Source: CAJXMH01 sp040220135
Lineage (GTDB): Bacteria; Bacteroidota; Bacteroidia; Flavobacteriales_E; Vicingaceae
Assembly (NCBI GenBank): GCA_040220135.1
Contig: JAVJTT010000020.1
Span: 1-64,000 of the forward strand
Direction of reading: 5' to 3'
DNA length: 64,000 nucleotides
Part shown: positions 53,316-61,543 of the stretch, piece by piece
Layout of the letters: every line of letters starts with the position of its first letter
How positions within the stretch are numbered: the first letter of the stretch is position 1
The notes under the pieces: model-generated
Databases searched by the model: none
Seen by the model: the letters and a program-made list of their open reading frames with translations, nothing else
Told to the model about the DNA's origin: nothing
Translations under genes and position numbers: made by a program

Positions 53316-53866
53316 TCTTTAGGCAAAGCCGCTTTTCGTTTAGATTCAGCAATTAGAGAGTCAATTCTGGGGTTCATACGGTCGTACATAGGCTGCACCG
53401 TTTGGTAGGCATGATATACGTCATTGACACTTTCTTCAATTAAAGCCACGTTGTTTTGCTCTAGCTGAATGTACTGCTTGAACTGTTCTTCTTCGATCAA
53501 ATCATTGTTCAAGTCATGCTCCAGGTTATCTAATCGACTTTTAGTAGTTCTCAATTCTCGGCTAGCCTTGCCGTACTTTCCTCCAATTAATTTCATGGCT
53601 TTTCTAATGGAATAGTACTCATCAAAAAAGTCTGCGATCTCTTTGCTGATGGTATCTCTGTAGTCGCTTTTTATGTAAACCATGTTTTCTGCATAATGCT
53701 TTGAAGAGGCCATGGCTTTAGCGGAGTCAACTTGGGCAAAAGTTTCATAACTACTGTCAATTCTGCTTTTAAGCGCATCTACTTTTTCCAGTTTTGCCGG
53801 ATCTACTTCTGCTTGACAAGCAAATAGGAGTAAAAGTGCGCTGAATAGTATCGTCGATAATTTCAT
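53312..53866 (-). CDS. coiled-coil lipoprotein
   Basis: 184 residues. Signal MKLSTILFSALLLLFAC gives a lipobox with Cys17. The mature part is helical and charged with heptad-like pattern (KLEKVDALKSRIDSSYETF, RELRTTKSRLDNLEHDL). No known domain recognised. Position between serS and the TPR gene, with a 4-base overlap to the latter, implies a shared envelope role with that protein. Confidence 0.82.
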   Translation of the reverse strand: MKLSTILFSALLLLFACQAEVDPAKLEKVDALKSRIDSSYETFAQVDSAKAMASSKHYAENMVYIKSDYRDTISKEIADFFDEYYSIRKAMKLIGGKYGKASRELRTTKSRLDNLEHDLNNDLIEEEQFKQYIQLEQNNVALIEESVNDVYHAYQTVQPMYDRMNPRIDSLIAESKRKAALPKE

Positions 53867-53868
53867 AT

Positions 53869-55137
53869 TTATATTTTTTCAAATCCGGTATAAGGAATCA
53901 ATGCTTCCGGAATGGTAATTCCTTCTTCAGTTTGGTTGTTTTCTAGAAGTGCGGCTAAGATCCTTGGCAAGGCTAAGGCACTGCCATTTAGCGTGTGAAC
54001 TAATTCCGTTTTGCCATTTTCATTTTTAAAGCGCAACTTCAATCGATTGGCTTGATAGGTTTCAAAGTTTGAAACAGAGCTTACTTCTAACCACTTTTCT
54101 TGAGCCGCTGAATAGACTTCAAAATCATAGGTAATCGCTGCTGCGAAACCAAGATCACCTCCACAAAGTAGGGCAATACGATAATGCAGGTCCAGTTTTT
54201 CAAGCATGCTTTTTATGTGCTCGATCATGCCATCTAGCGCTTCAGCTGATTTGTCAGGATGCGTGATTTGTACAATTTCTACTTTGTCGAACTGGTGTAA
54301 ACGATTTAAGCCACGAACATCTTTTCCATAAGAACCGGCTTCCCTTCTAAAGCAGGGCGTATAGCCACAGTTTTTAATGGGAAAGTCAGAAGACTTTACA
54401 ATTTCATCACGGTAAATGTTGGTAATGGGAACTTCTGCCGTAGGAATTAAATAGAGGTCATCTGCGGTAACATGATACATCTGCCCCTCTTTATCCGGCA
54501 ATTGTCCGGTTCCAATTCCTGAAGCTTCGTTCACTAAAAGGGGCGGGATTACCTCTTGGTAACCTGCCTTATCTGCCTCATCTAGAAAAAAGTTGATCAA
54601 GGCTCTTTGAAGCTTGGCTCCTTTTCCTTGGTAAAGCGGAAAGCCCGCTCCGGTTATTTTTACACCGGTTTCAAAGTCAATTAGTCCGTGTTTGCTTGCC
54701 AACTCCCAATGGGGAAGGGCCTGATGAGAAAAGCTTACAGCTTCTCCTTCCGTAAAGATTATTTGGTTGTCTTCTTCAGATTTTCCGGCCGGTACTTTTT
54801 CATGAGGCACATTAGGCAGCTGATAAAGTAAAGCAATTTGCTGTTCTTCAATTTCCTTTAGTTTGTCCTTTAAAAGGTTAGAGCTTTCTTTTAAGCCTTT
54901 ACTTTTCTCTCTCAGCTGATTGCCTTCGGCGGCTTGCCCATTTTTAAAAAGCTCCCCAATTTGCTTGGCCATTTTATTGGCGTCCGCTAATTGGTCATCC
55001 ATTTCCTGTTGGGTTGACTTACGTTTATCGTCTAGCTTTAAAATTTCGTCAATCGTTTCACTGGCATCCAATTGTCGCTTGTTGTATCGCTCTTTAATGA
55101 GCTCCTTATTTTCTCGTAAAAAAGGAAGTTGAATCAT
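53869..55137 (-). CDS. serS: seryl-tRNA synthetase
   Basis: 422 residues, class II synthetase. The N-terminal coiled-coil arm (KELIKERYNKRQLDASETIDEIL to about 110) precedes the catalytic domain with motif 2 PCFRREAGSYGKDVRGLNRLHQFDKVE and motif 3 LNGSALALPRILAALLENNQ. It charges tRNA-Ser. It is first of the run serS-lipoprotein-TPR-DUF4286-rsmA-mgtE on the minus strand. Confidence 0.98.
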   Translation of the reverse strand: MIQLPFLRENKELIKERYNKRQLDASETIDEILKLDDKRKSTQQEMDDQLADANKMAKQIGELFKNGQAAEGNQLREKSKGLKESSNLLKDKLKEIEEQQIALLYQLPNVPHEKVPAGKSEEDNQIIFTEGEAVSFSHQALPHWELASKHGLIDFETGVKITGAGFPLYQGKGAKLQRALINFFLDEADKAGYQEVIPPLLVNEASGIGTGQLPDKEGQMYHVTADDLYLIPTAEVPITNIYRDEIVKSSDFPIKNCGYTPCFRREAGSYGKDVRGLNRLHQFDKVEIVQITHPDKSAEALDGMIEHIKSMLEKLDLHYRIALLCGGDLGFAAAITYDFEVYSAAQEKWLEVSSVSNFETYQANRLKLRFKNENGKTELVHTLNGSALALPRILAALLENNQTEEGITIPEALIPYTGFEKI

Positions 55138-55190
55138 GATTTCAATTTATTGAATCCGCAAAGGTAAGGGAGTTGGAAGGAATTTGTTGG

Positions 55191-55514
55191 TTAAGGATGC
55201 TTAAAACTAAGGCTCAGTTTTTTTAGTACTACCAATACTAATTGAGGACTCAGTGCAAGAATGGAAACTGCTAAAATTTCGATTAAAAATTGAGGCACTG
55301 CATCAGAAGTGAAGGAGTTGAGGTGGACTGAAAACCCCGTTCTAGATAAAGTAGCTTGAATAAAGACCAAGAAAATAATCGTCAGCCAAGGAGCTTTGCC
55401 CTTTCGGAAAGCTTTAAAGGATGAACCTTCCTTTTTCCATCGAAAAAGACCTTGGCTAAAAATTGCAAGCCAAAATACAATGCAAACCAATAGGTATATG
55501 CTCAATCGTTCCAC
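55191..55514 (-). CDS. small membrane protein, unknown
   Basis: 107 residues from a GTG start with three membrane helices (YLLVCIVFWLAIFSQGLF, WLTIIFLVFIQATLS, FLIEILAVSILALSPQLVLVVL). No family recognised. Between serS and rpmA on the same strand; the terminator at 55528-55559 separates it from rpmA, so it needs its own promoter or depends on read-through. Confidence 0.65.
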   Translation of the reverse strand: MERLSIYLLVCIVFWLAIFSQGLFRWKKEGSSFKAFRKGKAPWLTIIFLVFIQATLSRTGFSVHLNSFTSDAVPQFLIEILAVSILALSPQLVLVVLKKLSLSFKHP

Positions 55515-55527
55515 CTTTTAAAACTAA

Positions 55528-55559
55528 AAAACCCAACTTGCTTTTGCGAGTTGGGTTTT
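55528..55559 (-). terminator. intrinsic terminator of rplU-rpmA
   Basis: AAAACCCAACTTGC (55528-55541) pairs with GCGAGTTGGGTTTT (55546-55559) with one wobble and a TTTT loop. On the minus strand a T-run follows from the A-run at 55526-55530, just after rpmA. Confidence 0.9.
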
Positions 55560-55583
55560 TTTTGAATGCACAAGTGAAGTGTC

Positions 55584-55847
55584 TTAAGCTTCCGCTTCAG
55601 GCTTTACGTGTACAAACGATTTTTTATTTCCACGAGTCTGAAAAGAAACAACGCCATCAGTTAAGGCAAACAAGGTATGGTCTTTTCCCATACCTACATT
55701 TTCACCCGGATGATGTTTGGTTCCTCTTTGACGAATAATAATATTGCCTGCAATAGCTTGCTGACCTCCGAAAATTTTCACCCCGAGGCGTTTACTTTCC
55801 GAATCTCTGCCGTTTTTAGAACTACCGGCTCCTTTCTTATGTGCCAT
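55584..55847 (-). CDS. rpmA: 50S ribosomal protein L27
   Basis: 87 residues with the family start MAHKKGAGSSKNGRDSESKRLGVK and GGQQAIAGNIIIRQRGTK-HHPG. L27 reaches toward the peptidyl transferase centre. It lacks the N-terminal cleaved extension of some Firmicutes. It lies 18 bases behind rplU in one operon. Confidence 0.98.
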   Translation of the reverse strand: MAHKKGAGSSKNGRDSESKRLGVKIFGGQQAIAGNIIIRQRGTKHHPGENVGMGKDHTLFALTDGVVSFQTRGNKKSFVHVKPEAEA

Positions 55848-55865
55848 GATCTATAATTTTTAAGA

Positions 55866-56414
55866 TTACTTTTCTTCTTTTTTATCTTCAGCTTTTTTAG
55901 CAGCTGGCTTTGCTTTTGCTTTAGGAGCAGTTTCGCTTTTAGCCTTGCTTTCCTTTTTGGGAGCCGCTTTTTTAGCTGGTGCTTTTTTTGCAGTCTCTTT
56001 TTTAGCAGTGGTTTTTGTGGCCTCTGCTTTTGGGGCTGCTTTTTTAGTTTCCTTTTTTGCTTCAGTATCTTCCGCTTTCTTGGCTTTGGTAGCGCTTTTT
56101 TTCGCCGCTCCAATGCTTTCGATTTCGATTTTGCTTAAGTACTGACGGTGACCGTTTCTCACCTTATAGCCTTTTCTTCGTTTCTTTTTGAAGACGATCA
56201 CTTTGTCGCCTTTCAGGTGCTCAACAATTTTTGCTGAAACAGAAACACCTTTTACAGCCGGGGCGCCAACTTCTACTTTTTTACCATCAGAAGTTAAAAG
56301 CACATTGTCGAAAGATACTTTCGATCCTGCTTTTCCTTCCAAACGGTGCACAAAAAGTTGTTGGTCTTTTTCTACTTTGTACTGTTGCCCTGCTATCTCT
56401 ACAATTGCGTACAT
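55866..56414 (-). CDS. rplU: 50S ribosomal protein L21 with a Lys/Ala-rich C-terminal extension
   Basis: 182 residues. The first 103 are a normal L21: MYAIVEIAGQQYKVEKDQQL, GKKVEVGAP, KVIVFKKKRRKGYKVRNGHRQYL. The remaining 80 are low-complexity Lys, Ala, Glu, Thr and Pro (AKKETAKKAPAKKAA and similar), much longer than the usual tail-free protein. The extension may contact rRNA; its purpose is not known to me. It is the first gene of rplU-rpmA. Confidence 0.97.
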   Translation of the reverse strand: MYAIVEIAGQQYKVEKDQQLFVHRLEGKAGSKVSFDNVLLTSDGKKVEVGAPAVKGVSVSAKIVEHLKGDKVIVFKKKRRKGYKVRNGHRQYLSKIEIESIGAAKKSATKAKKAEDTEAKKETKKAAPKAEATKTTAKKETAKKAPAKKAAPKKESKAKSETAPKAKAKPAAKKAEDKKEEK

Positions 56415-56516
56415 GCTTTAGGGTTTACGTTTGTTACTTTTTAAAAATGGACGGCAAATTTAGTAAAAATCTACTCATCTACGCAAAAGCTTCATTAGAA
56501 AGTGCTTTTAGCTTTT

Positions 56517-57449
56517 CTACTTGGCTACTTCAACGGCTAATTCCATTTTTTCTCTTCGCTCCAAACGGTTGTCTCGGTTGATCAAATATACTCCGGTTAA
56601 GATGATACTGATGCAAATAAGTTCTGCAAACTTGATCTGCTCACCATCTACCATGCCCCAAAAAATGGCAAATACTGGTATAATATAAGTAACGGAAGAG
56701 GCAAAAACCGGAGATACTTTTTTAATCAGCATGTTGAATAGAATTACCGCGATGGCAGTTCCAAAAATGGCGAGCAAGGCAATGAAGAATAAATTCAACC
56801 AGGCTTCACTGTCATTTTGCATTCGCTCCGTAAAGTCTGTTGTAAAGAGGTAAATTCCAGAGGCAGGCCCTATAAGAGCAAACCCAAAGGTGGTAATATT
56901 TAATGAACTTACTTCTGCCAGTTTAACTTTAATGAAATTAACATTTGTGGCATAACAAATGGTGGCTAATACTACCAAAGAGGCGTATAGAAAATCGTCG
57001 TTTTGCACGCTTATTCCTCCATTAACCCAAAGCAATGCAATGGCTCCTGCTAGCCCCACTAAGGCACCCAAGGCCTTTAGTTTTCGAAAAACAGCTCCGA
57101 AAAAAAGCAAACCGATAATAACTGTAAATAAGGGCACCAAAGAGTTAAGCATACCGGTTAAAGAACTGCTAATTTGAGTTTGCGCTTTCGTAAACAAAAA
57201 TGCCGGGATTCCACTGCCCAATAGACCGGCAATTAAAATTGGGAGCCATTGTTTCCTTTTAACCTGTCTAAAGTTTCGGATAAAAATGGGCAGTAGGAAT
57301 AAAAAAGAAATGAGTATTCGCAAGCATGCTACTTGCACATTGTCAAACGATTGTAAGCCCATTTTCATGAGAATGAAAGAGCTTCCCCAAACAAAGGCGA
57401 GGAAAAAAAGAAACACCCATTGGGTAATGGGCTTACTAAAATCGAGCAT
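56517..57449 (-). CDS. EamA/DMT-family transporter
   Basis: 310 residues with ten membrane helices in two EamA units: FFLAFVWGSSFILMKMGLQSF, ILISFLFLLPIF, SSLTGMLNSLVPLFTVIIGLLFF, then FALIGPASGIYLFTTDF and SPVFASSVTYIIPVFAIFWGMVDGE. Such proteins export amino acids, metabolites or drugs. Substrate unknown. It diverges from the heavy-metal lipoprotein gene. Confidence 0.93.
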   Translation of the reverse strand: MLDFSKPITQWVFLFFLAFVWGSSFILMKMGLQSFDNVQVACLRILISFLFLLPIFIRNFRQVKRKQWLPILIAGLLGSGIPAFLFTKAQTQISSSLTGMLNSLVPLFTVIIGLLFFGAVFRKLKALGALVGLAGAIALLWVNGGISVQNDDFLYASLVVLATICYATNVNFIKVKLAEVSSLNITTFGFALIGPASGIYLFTTDFTERMQNDSEAWLNLFFIALLAIFGTAIAVILFNMLIKKVSPVFASSVTYIIPVFAIFWGMVDGEQIKFAELICISIILTGVYLINRDNRLERREKMELAVEVAK

Positions 57450-57497
57450 GATTTATTTTTAGAGGCGGCAAAAGTAATTTTATATTCCTTAACAACT

Positions 57498-57524
57498 TTG
57501 TGTATGAGAGATTGTTTACCTTTG
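57498..57524 (+). promoter_or_regulatory. promoter of the heavy-metal-domain lipoprotein
   Basis: TTG at 57498-57500 and TACCTTTG at 57517-57524 fit the -33/-7 elements with a 16-base gap. The ATG at 57543 is 18 bases beyond the -7 box. Confidence 0.6.
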
Positions 57525-57542
57525 TGCCTCAAATATATAAGG

Positions 57543-58049
57543 ATGAAAACAAAACAATTATTAAGTACGATTTTAGTGGCTGGTATGGCCCTGTTTTCTG
57601 CTTGCGATCAAAAAACAGAAACAAGCGAGGAAACTATTGTAAATAAAGAAGTCTTGGCGGAGAATAAGGAGTCGGTTGACATGAAAGTGGAAGGCATGGT
57701 ATGTGCTATGGGCTGTGCTAAGTTTATTGAAAAAGAAGTAGGTGACTTAAGTGGTATCGTGGCTAGCAAAGTTGACTTTGAAGAAGGAACCGCCAAATTT
57801 GAATTTGATAAGTCTGTAATGTCGGCAGAAGAAATAGAATCCTTTATCAACGACATTCACGATGGTCAGTACAAAGCTAGTATTGTGTCAGCTCAATCGG
57901 AAATGGAAGAACCAAAAGAAGAAGAGATTAAAGAAACTGAGATTGAGAATGAAAAAGAGGAAAAAGAAAGTGTTGCTGCAGTAAGTCAGAAACTGCAGAA
58001 CATAAGCTTCCCAAAGCTGTTTACTTATTTCTTAAAGTCGTTGCGTTAA
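57543..58049 (+). CDS. lipoprotein with a heavy-metal-associated domain
   Basis: 168 residues from the ATG at 57543; the ATG at 57420 precedes the promoter and is rejected. Lipobox LFSAC gives a lipid anchor. The HMA-type domain has VDMKVEGMVCAMGCAKFIEKEVGDLSGI, with cysteines spaced C-x3-C where most HMA domains have C-x2-C. The tail is Glu/Lys-rich. It likely binds Cu+ or another metal in the envelope, an inference from the fold. The next gene is heme A synthase. Confidence 0.88.
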   Translation: MKTKQLLSTILVAGMALFSACDQKTETSEETIVNKEVLAENKESVDMKVEGMVCAMGCAKFIEKEVGDLSGIVASKVDFEEGTAKFEFDKSVMSAEEIESFINDIHDGQYKASIVSAQSEMEEPKEEEIKETEIENEKEEKESVAAVSQKLQNISFPKLFTYFLKSLR

Positions 58050-58069
58050 GCATTGAAAAAATTGAAACC

Positions 58070-58096
58070 AATCCCGCCCATCGCGGGATTTTTTTT
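58070..58096 (+). terminator. intrinsic terminator close to the ctaA start
   Basis: AATCCCGC (58070-58077) pairs perfectly with GCGGGATT (58083-58090) around CCATC, then a T-run to 58096. It ends the lipoprotein transcript and lies only 8 bases before the heme A synthase ATG at 58105. Confidence 0.9.
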
Positions 58097-58104
58097 GCTC
58101 AAAA

Positions 58105-59145
58105 ATGAAAAAAGCAGATAAGCCTCTTGTTATTTGGCTACTTACGGGTTGCCTTTTAATTTTTATAATGGTAGCTATTGGTGGCATGACCCGACTTACA
58201 CATTCCGGTTTGTCGATGGTAGAATGGACTTTGTTTGGAAACTCTCCCCCAAGTACTGAAGCCGCTTGGCAAGAAATGTTCAACAAATACAAACAGTACC
58301 CAGAGTATCAGTTAGTGAACTTTAATTTTGGCTTAGAGGAGTTTAAACGCATTTTTTGGTGGGAATACCTTCACCGCATGTTTGGTCGGCTGATTGGTTT
58401 AGTATTTATCTTACCCTTCATATGGTTTTGGATAAAAGGCAAATTATCGACCGCTCTAAAACCCAAACTAGTTCTTTTGTTGCTATTAGGTGGCTTTCAA
58501 GGCCTTTTGGGTTGGTACATGGTAAAAAGTGGACTGATCAAAAATCCCGATGTGAGTCATTATCGCTTGGCCATGCACTTGACTACCGCTTTCCTCACCT
58601 TTGCCTACACTTTATGGTTAGCCTTGGGTTTAATTTACCCCAAAGCCACTGTTTCGCAAAAAGGAATGCGAAGACCCATGCAATTTTTGTTCGTCATTTT
58701 GTTACTGCAAGTTGTGTGGGGGGCTTATGTGGCCGGTTTAAATGCCGGTAAAGTTTATAATACCTGGCCATTGATGGGCGACAGTTTGATTGCGGAAGCA
58801 GTTACGGCAACTTCGCCTTGGTGGGCAAATTTTGTAGAGGGAATTGCCGGAGTACAATTTGTGCACCGCTATTTGGCCTATGTAGTATTTGGTATGGTGT
58901 TCTACTTGTTTTTTAAGGCAAGGAGAAAACCCTTGAGTTCCAGTCAGCGGTTTGGGATTAACTTTCTAATTGTAGCGGTAAGTATACAGTTCTTTCTGGG
59001 TGTTTTTACTTTGCTTTATGCCGTTCCGCTAAGTTTAGGTTTATTGCACCAATTAGGAGCTTTTATTCTATTGGGAGCAACAGTATTTGCACTTCATCGG
59101 TTTAGCCGAACCTCTACAGATTACGCTCAGACTCTTTCCAGTTAA
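58105..59145 (+). CDS. heme A synthase (COX15/CtaA family)
   Basis: 346 residues with eight membrane helices. It oxidises heme O to heme A for cytochrome oxidase. Heme-ligand His lie in the helices: WWEYLHRMFGRLIGL, HYRLAMHLTTAF, VQFVHRYLAYVVFG and LGLLHQLGAFILLG. The start MTRLTHSGLSMVEWTLFG is diagnostic. No cytochrome oxidase genes are nearby. It converges on gldD with a 32-base overlap. Confidence 0.96.
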   Translation: MKKADKPLVIWLLTGCLLIFIMVAIGGMTRLTHSGLSMVEWTLFGNSPPSTEAAWQEMFNKYKQYPEYQLVNFNFGLEEFKRIFWWEYLHRMFGRLIGLVFILPFIWFWIKGKLSTALKPKLVLLLLLGGFQGLLGWYMVKSGLIKNPDVSHYRLAMHLTTAFLTFAYTLWLALGLIYPKATVSQKGMRRPMQFLFVILLLQVVWGAYVAGLNAGKVYNTWPLMGDSLIAEAVTATSPWWANFVEGIAGVQFVHRYLAYVVFGMVFYLFFKARRKPLSSSQRFGINFLIVAVSIQFFLGVFTLLYAVPLSLGLLHQLGAFILLGATVFALHRFSRTSTDYAQTLSS

Positions 59146-59695
59146 ATGTGCGAATAAGGTGCTCTATGTCTTGTTTGACAAAAGTTAAAACCGGAGCAAT
59201 TGAGTCGTAGTTCGGTTCTACATTAAAGTAAAGTGCTCCTCGCAAAAAATGGTCTGTGCTATCTGTTAAGTAAAACTGAGAACCTGAAGCTGCATTGCCT
59301 TCAATTTCATAAAACATACCATAAACCTCTTCTCTCGGATTTACAATTTGATTTTCGGCAATGTCTTGTGCTTTTACTGCATGTTTGTAGACCAGGGCAC
59401 GGGAGTCTTCCAATAGTTTGGGCAGTTGATCACCAACCGGGGCATAGCTCATGTGAATGCGAGCTCCAAATCTTGGAAAGTCTATGTTTAAAAAATTGGA
59501 ATCCATTTTAGTACGTTCCAAATTGGTGTAGGCATATTGAGGCAATTCAAATTGAAAGGGAAAGGGGAGTGTGTCAATTTTTTTGTACGCTTTCTTAGGT
59601 AAGTCAATTCTAAAATAGCCTGTAGGTCTTGGAATTTGATTGTCATCACAGCTCAAAAGGCTGATGGCCAAGAAAAAGATAATTAGGTAACGCAT
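59114..59695 (-). CDS. gldD: gliding motility lipoprotein GldD
   Basis: 193 residues. Lipobox LLSC at Cys16 (MRYLIIFFLAISLLSC). The mature protein has PRPTGYFRIDLPKKAYKK, RFGARIHMSYAPV and VYGMFYEIEGNAASGSQFYLTDS, as in GldD of flavobacteria. It is needed for gliding and related to T9SS, acting in the periplasmic side of the envelope. It overlaps gldE by one base, the established order. Confidence 0.96.
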   Translation of the reverse strand: MRYLIIFFLAISLLSCDDNQIPRPTGYFRIDLPKKAYKKIDTLPFPFQFELPQYAYTNLERTKMDSNFLNIDFPRFGARIHMSYAPVGDQLPKLLEDSRALVYKHAVKAQDIAENQIVNPREEVYGMFYEIEGNAASGSQFYLTDSTDHFLRGALYFNVEPNYDSIAPVLTFVKQDIEHLIRTFNWKESERNL

Positions 59696-61035
59696 TAATC
59701 TTCCTCCTCTTTTGATGGCTTGCCCAAAGTGATTTTTACCCGTTTTACTCTTCTTTTGTCGGCTGCATCTATGGTTATCAAATAGTCGTGGAATTTCATT
59801 TTTTCATTCTTCTTAGGAATCTTCCCAAAGAGTTCTAATGTGAATCCAGCTAAAGTTTCAGACTCACCTTTTTCTTCTTCAAATTCTGAGCCTTCAATTT
59901 CAAGCACTCGGTAAACGTCATTCAGCGGTGTTTTACCTTCAAACACATAATTCAAGTCATCGAGCTTGGAGTACACCAAGTCTTCATCGTCAAACTCATC
60001 GGAGATCTCACCTACAATTTCTTCTAAAATATCTTCTAAGCTGATAATTCCGGAGCTTCCTCCATATTCATCTACCACTATAGCCAAGTGCGTTTTTTTA
60101 CTCTGAAACTCTCTTAGCAGGTCGTCGATCTTTTTATTTTCCGGTACAAAAAACGGTTTGCGAACCAATTTGGTCCAGTCGTAATTGTCTTTTGCTAAGT
60201 GAGGAAGCAAATCTTTGATGTAAAGCACTCCTTTTATATTATCAAAATTTTCCTTGTAAATGGGAATTCGAGAATAACCTGAATCAAGTATAGTTTGGCA
60301 AACGTGGCTGAAGGGAGTGTTATCTTCAATACTAACAACATCAACTCGGGAGGTCATCACTTGCTTCACATCAATGTTCCCAAAACGAACAATGCCTTCT
60401 AAGATTTTTTGGTCTTCATCCTTTTCATTTTCGTCGCTAGTTAACTCTAAGGCATGCGAGAGTTCATCAACCGAAATATTATGACCTTTCTTTTTAATTC
60501 TACGGTCAATGAAGTTGGTGGAGTTCACAAGCAAGCTACTAAAGGGTTTTAGTAAAGTGCGGAGGTAAAAGATTGGAAAAGCCATGAAACTCGCTAGGCT
60601 AAGGGGGTTTTTGTTCGCATATATCTTGGGAATCACCTCTCCTAAGAGCAGTAGCAAAAAGGTAACCACTACCACTTGAATCACAAACTGATAAGTAGGT
60701 TCTAAGTTATAGATCAGGTTATCGGTTAAAAAAGTGGAGATAATAACGATGGCAACATTTACAAAGTTGTTGGTAATCAGAATAGTGGCAAGCAAACGCT
60801 TAGGGCGTTCCAATAAGGAGTTTAATAATTTAGAGCTCTTCAGTTTGCCTCCTTCTATTTCAGCATGATCGTTGGGGCTGAGTGAAAAATAAGCTACCTC
60901 TGAACCTGAAACTAGCGCAGAGCATGCCAATAGCAGTAGCATGGCCAAAGAGGCAGCTACTATTTCTAGAGTGTTCGTGAAGTTTGAAGTAGATGTAAGT
61001 ATGAGCCCAAGGCTCTGTTCAAAAGGGTCTTCCAA
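59695..61035 (-). CDS. gldE: gliding motility-associated protein GldE (CNNM/CorC type)
   Basis: 446 residues from a TTG start. The CNNM (DUF21) domain occupies the first half with about four helices (LAMLLLLACSALVSGSEVAYFSLS, LLLLLGEVIPKIYANKNPLSLA); two CBS domains follow (VMTSRVDVVSIEDNT, VVDEYGGSSGIISLEDILEEIVGEI), and a CorC_HlyC domain ends it. It may transport or sense Mg2+ or Na+. GldE is known to suppress gldD defects in Flavobacterium. It lies 51 bases after ssb in the same direction. Confidence 0.95.
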   Translation of the reverse strand: MEDPFEQSLGLILTSTSNFTNTLEIVAASLAMLLLLACSALVSGSEVAYFSLSPNDHAEIEGGKLKSSKLLNSLLERPKRLLATILITNNFVNVAIVIISTFLTDNLIYNLEPTYQFVIQVVVVTFLLLLLGEVIPKIYANKNPLSLASFMAFPIFYLRTLLKPFSSLLVNSTNFIDRRIKKKGHNISVDELSHALELTSDENEKDEDQKILEGIVRFGNIDVKQVMTSRVDVVSIEDNTPFSHVCQTILDSGYSRIPIYKENFDNIKGVLYIKDLLPHLAKDNYDWTKLVRKPFFVPENKKIDDLLREFQSKKTHLAIVVDEYGGSSGIISLEDILEEIVGEISDEFDDEDLVYSKLDDLNYVFEGKTPLNDVYRVLEIEGSEFEEEKGESETLAGFTLELFGKIPKKNEKMKFHDYLITIDAADKRRVKRVKITLGKPSKEEED

Positions 61036-61086
61036 AGTCTAACAAATTGGTGAGCATTCGGAATGAGTGACTCTCATTGCCATTTG

Positions 61087-61521
61087 TTAAAATGGTAGAT
61101 CATCATCAGCCTCATTCCCATCATTGCGCTCAGGAGCAGCTTTTGCATCGCTTACTACTTCTGCGCTTTTGGCCGGACTGTTGTCATTGTTTCGGCCACC
61201 TAACATCGTCATGTTGTCGCCAACAATTTCTGTGGTATACCGAGTATTACCTTCTTTGTCTTGCCAAGATCTGCTTCTAATCTTGCCTTCAATGTACACT
61301 TGGCTACCCTTGTTTAGGTATTTTTCTGCAACCTGTGCCAGACCTCTCCACAGTACAATGTTGTGCCATTCAGTTTGCTCTTGGCGATTGCCGTTTTTGT
61401 CTTTGTAGGTTTCGGTCGTGGCTATGGGGAAGTTGGCAACAGAAGCACCATTTTCTAAGTGTCTTACTTCAGGATCTTTTCCCAAATTGCCGACTAAAAT
61501 AACTTTGTTGATTCCTGCCAT
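61087..61521 (-). CDS. ssb: single-stranded DNA-binding protein
   Basis: 144 residues. OB-fold with GINKVILVGNLGKDPEVRHLENGASVANFPIATTETYKD and WHNIVLWRGLAQVAEKYLNKGSQVYIEGKIRSRSW; the flexible tail ends in DDDLPF, the conserved tip that binds partner proteins. The gene lies between mutY and gldE in the usual Bacteroidota order. It is a normal length. Confidence 0.98.
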   Translation of the reverse strand: MAGINKVILVGNLGKDPEVRHLENGASVANFPIATTETYKDKNGNRQEQTEWHNIVLWRGLAQVAEKYLNKGSQVYIEGKIRSRSWQDKEGNTRYTTEIVGDNMTMLGGRNNDNSPAKSAEVVSDAKAAPERNDGNEADDDLPF

Positions 61522-61543
61522 AAGTGTAAATATATTGCGTTCT

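Noticed and set aside
55778..56113. Lys-rich open frame overlapping rplU
   Set aside because: Shadow frame produced by the repetitive Lys/Ala codons of the L21 tail; low-complexity and out of frame with rplU.
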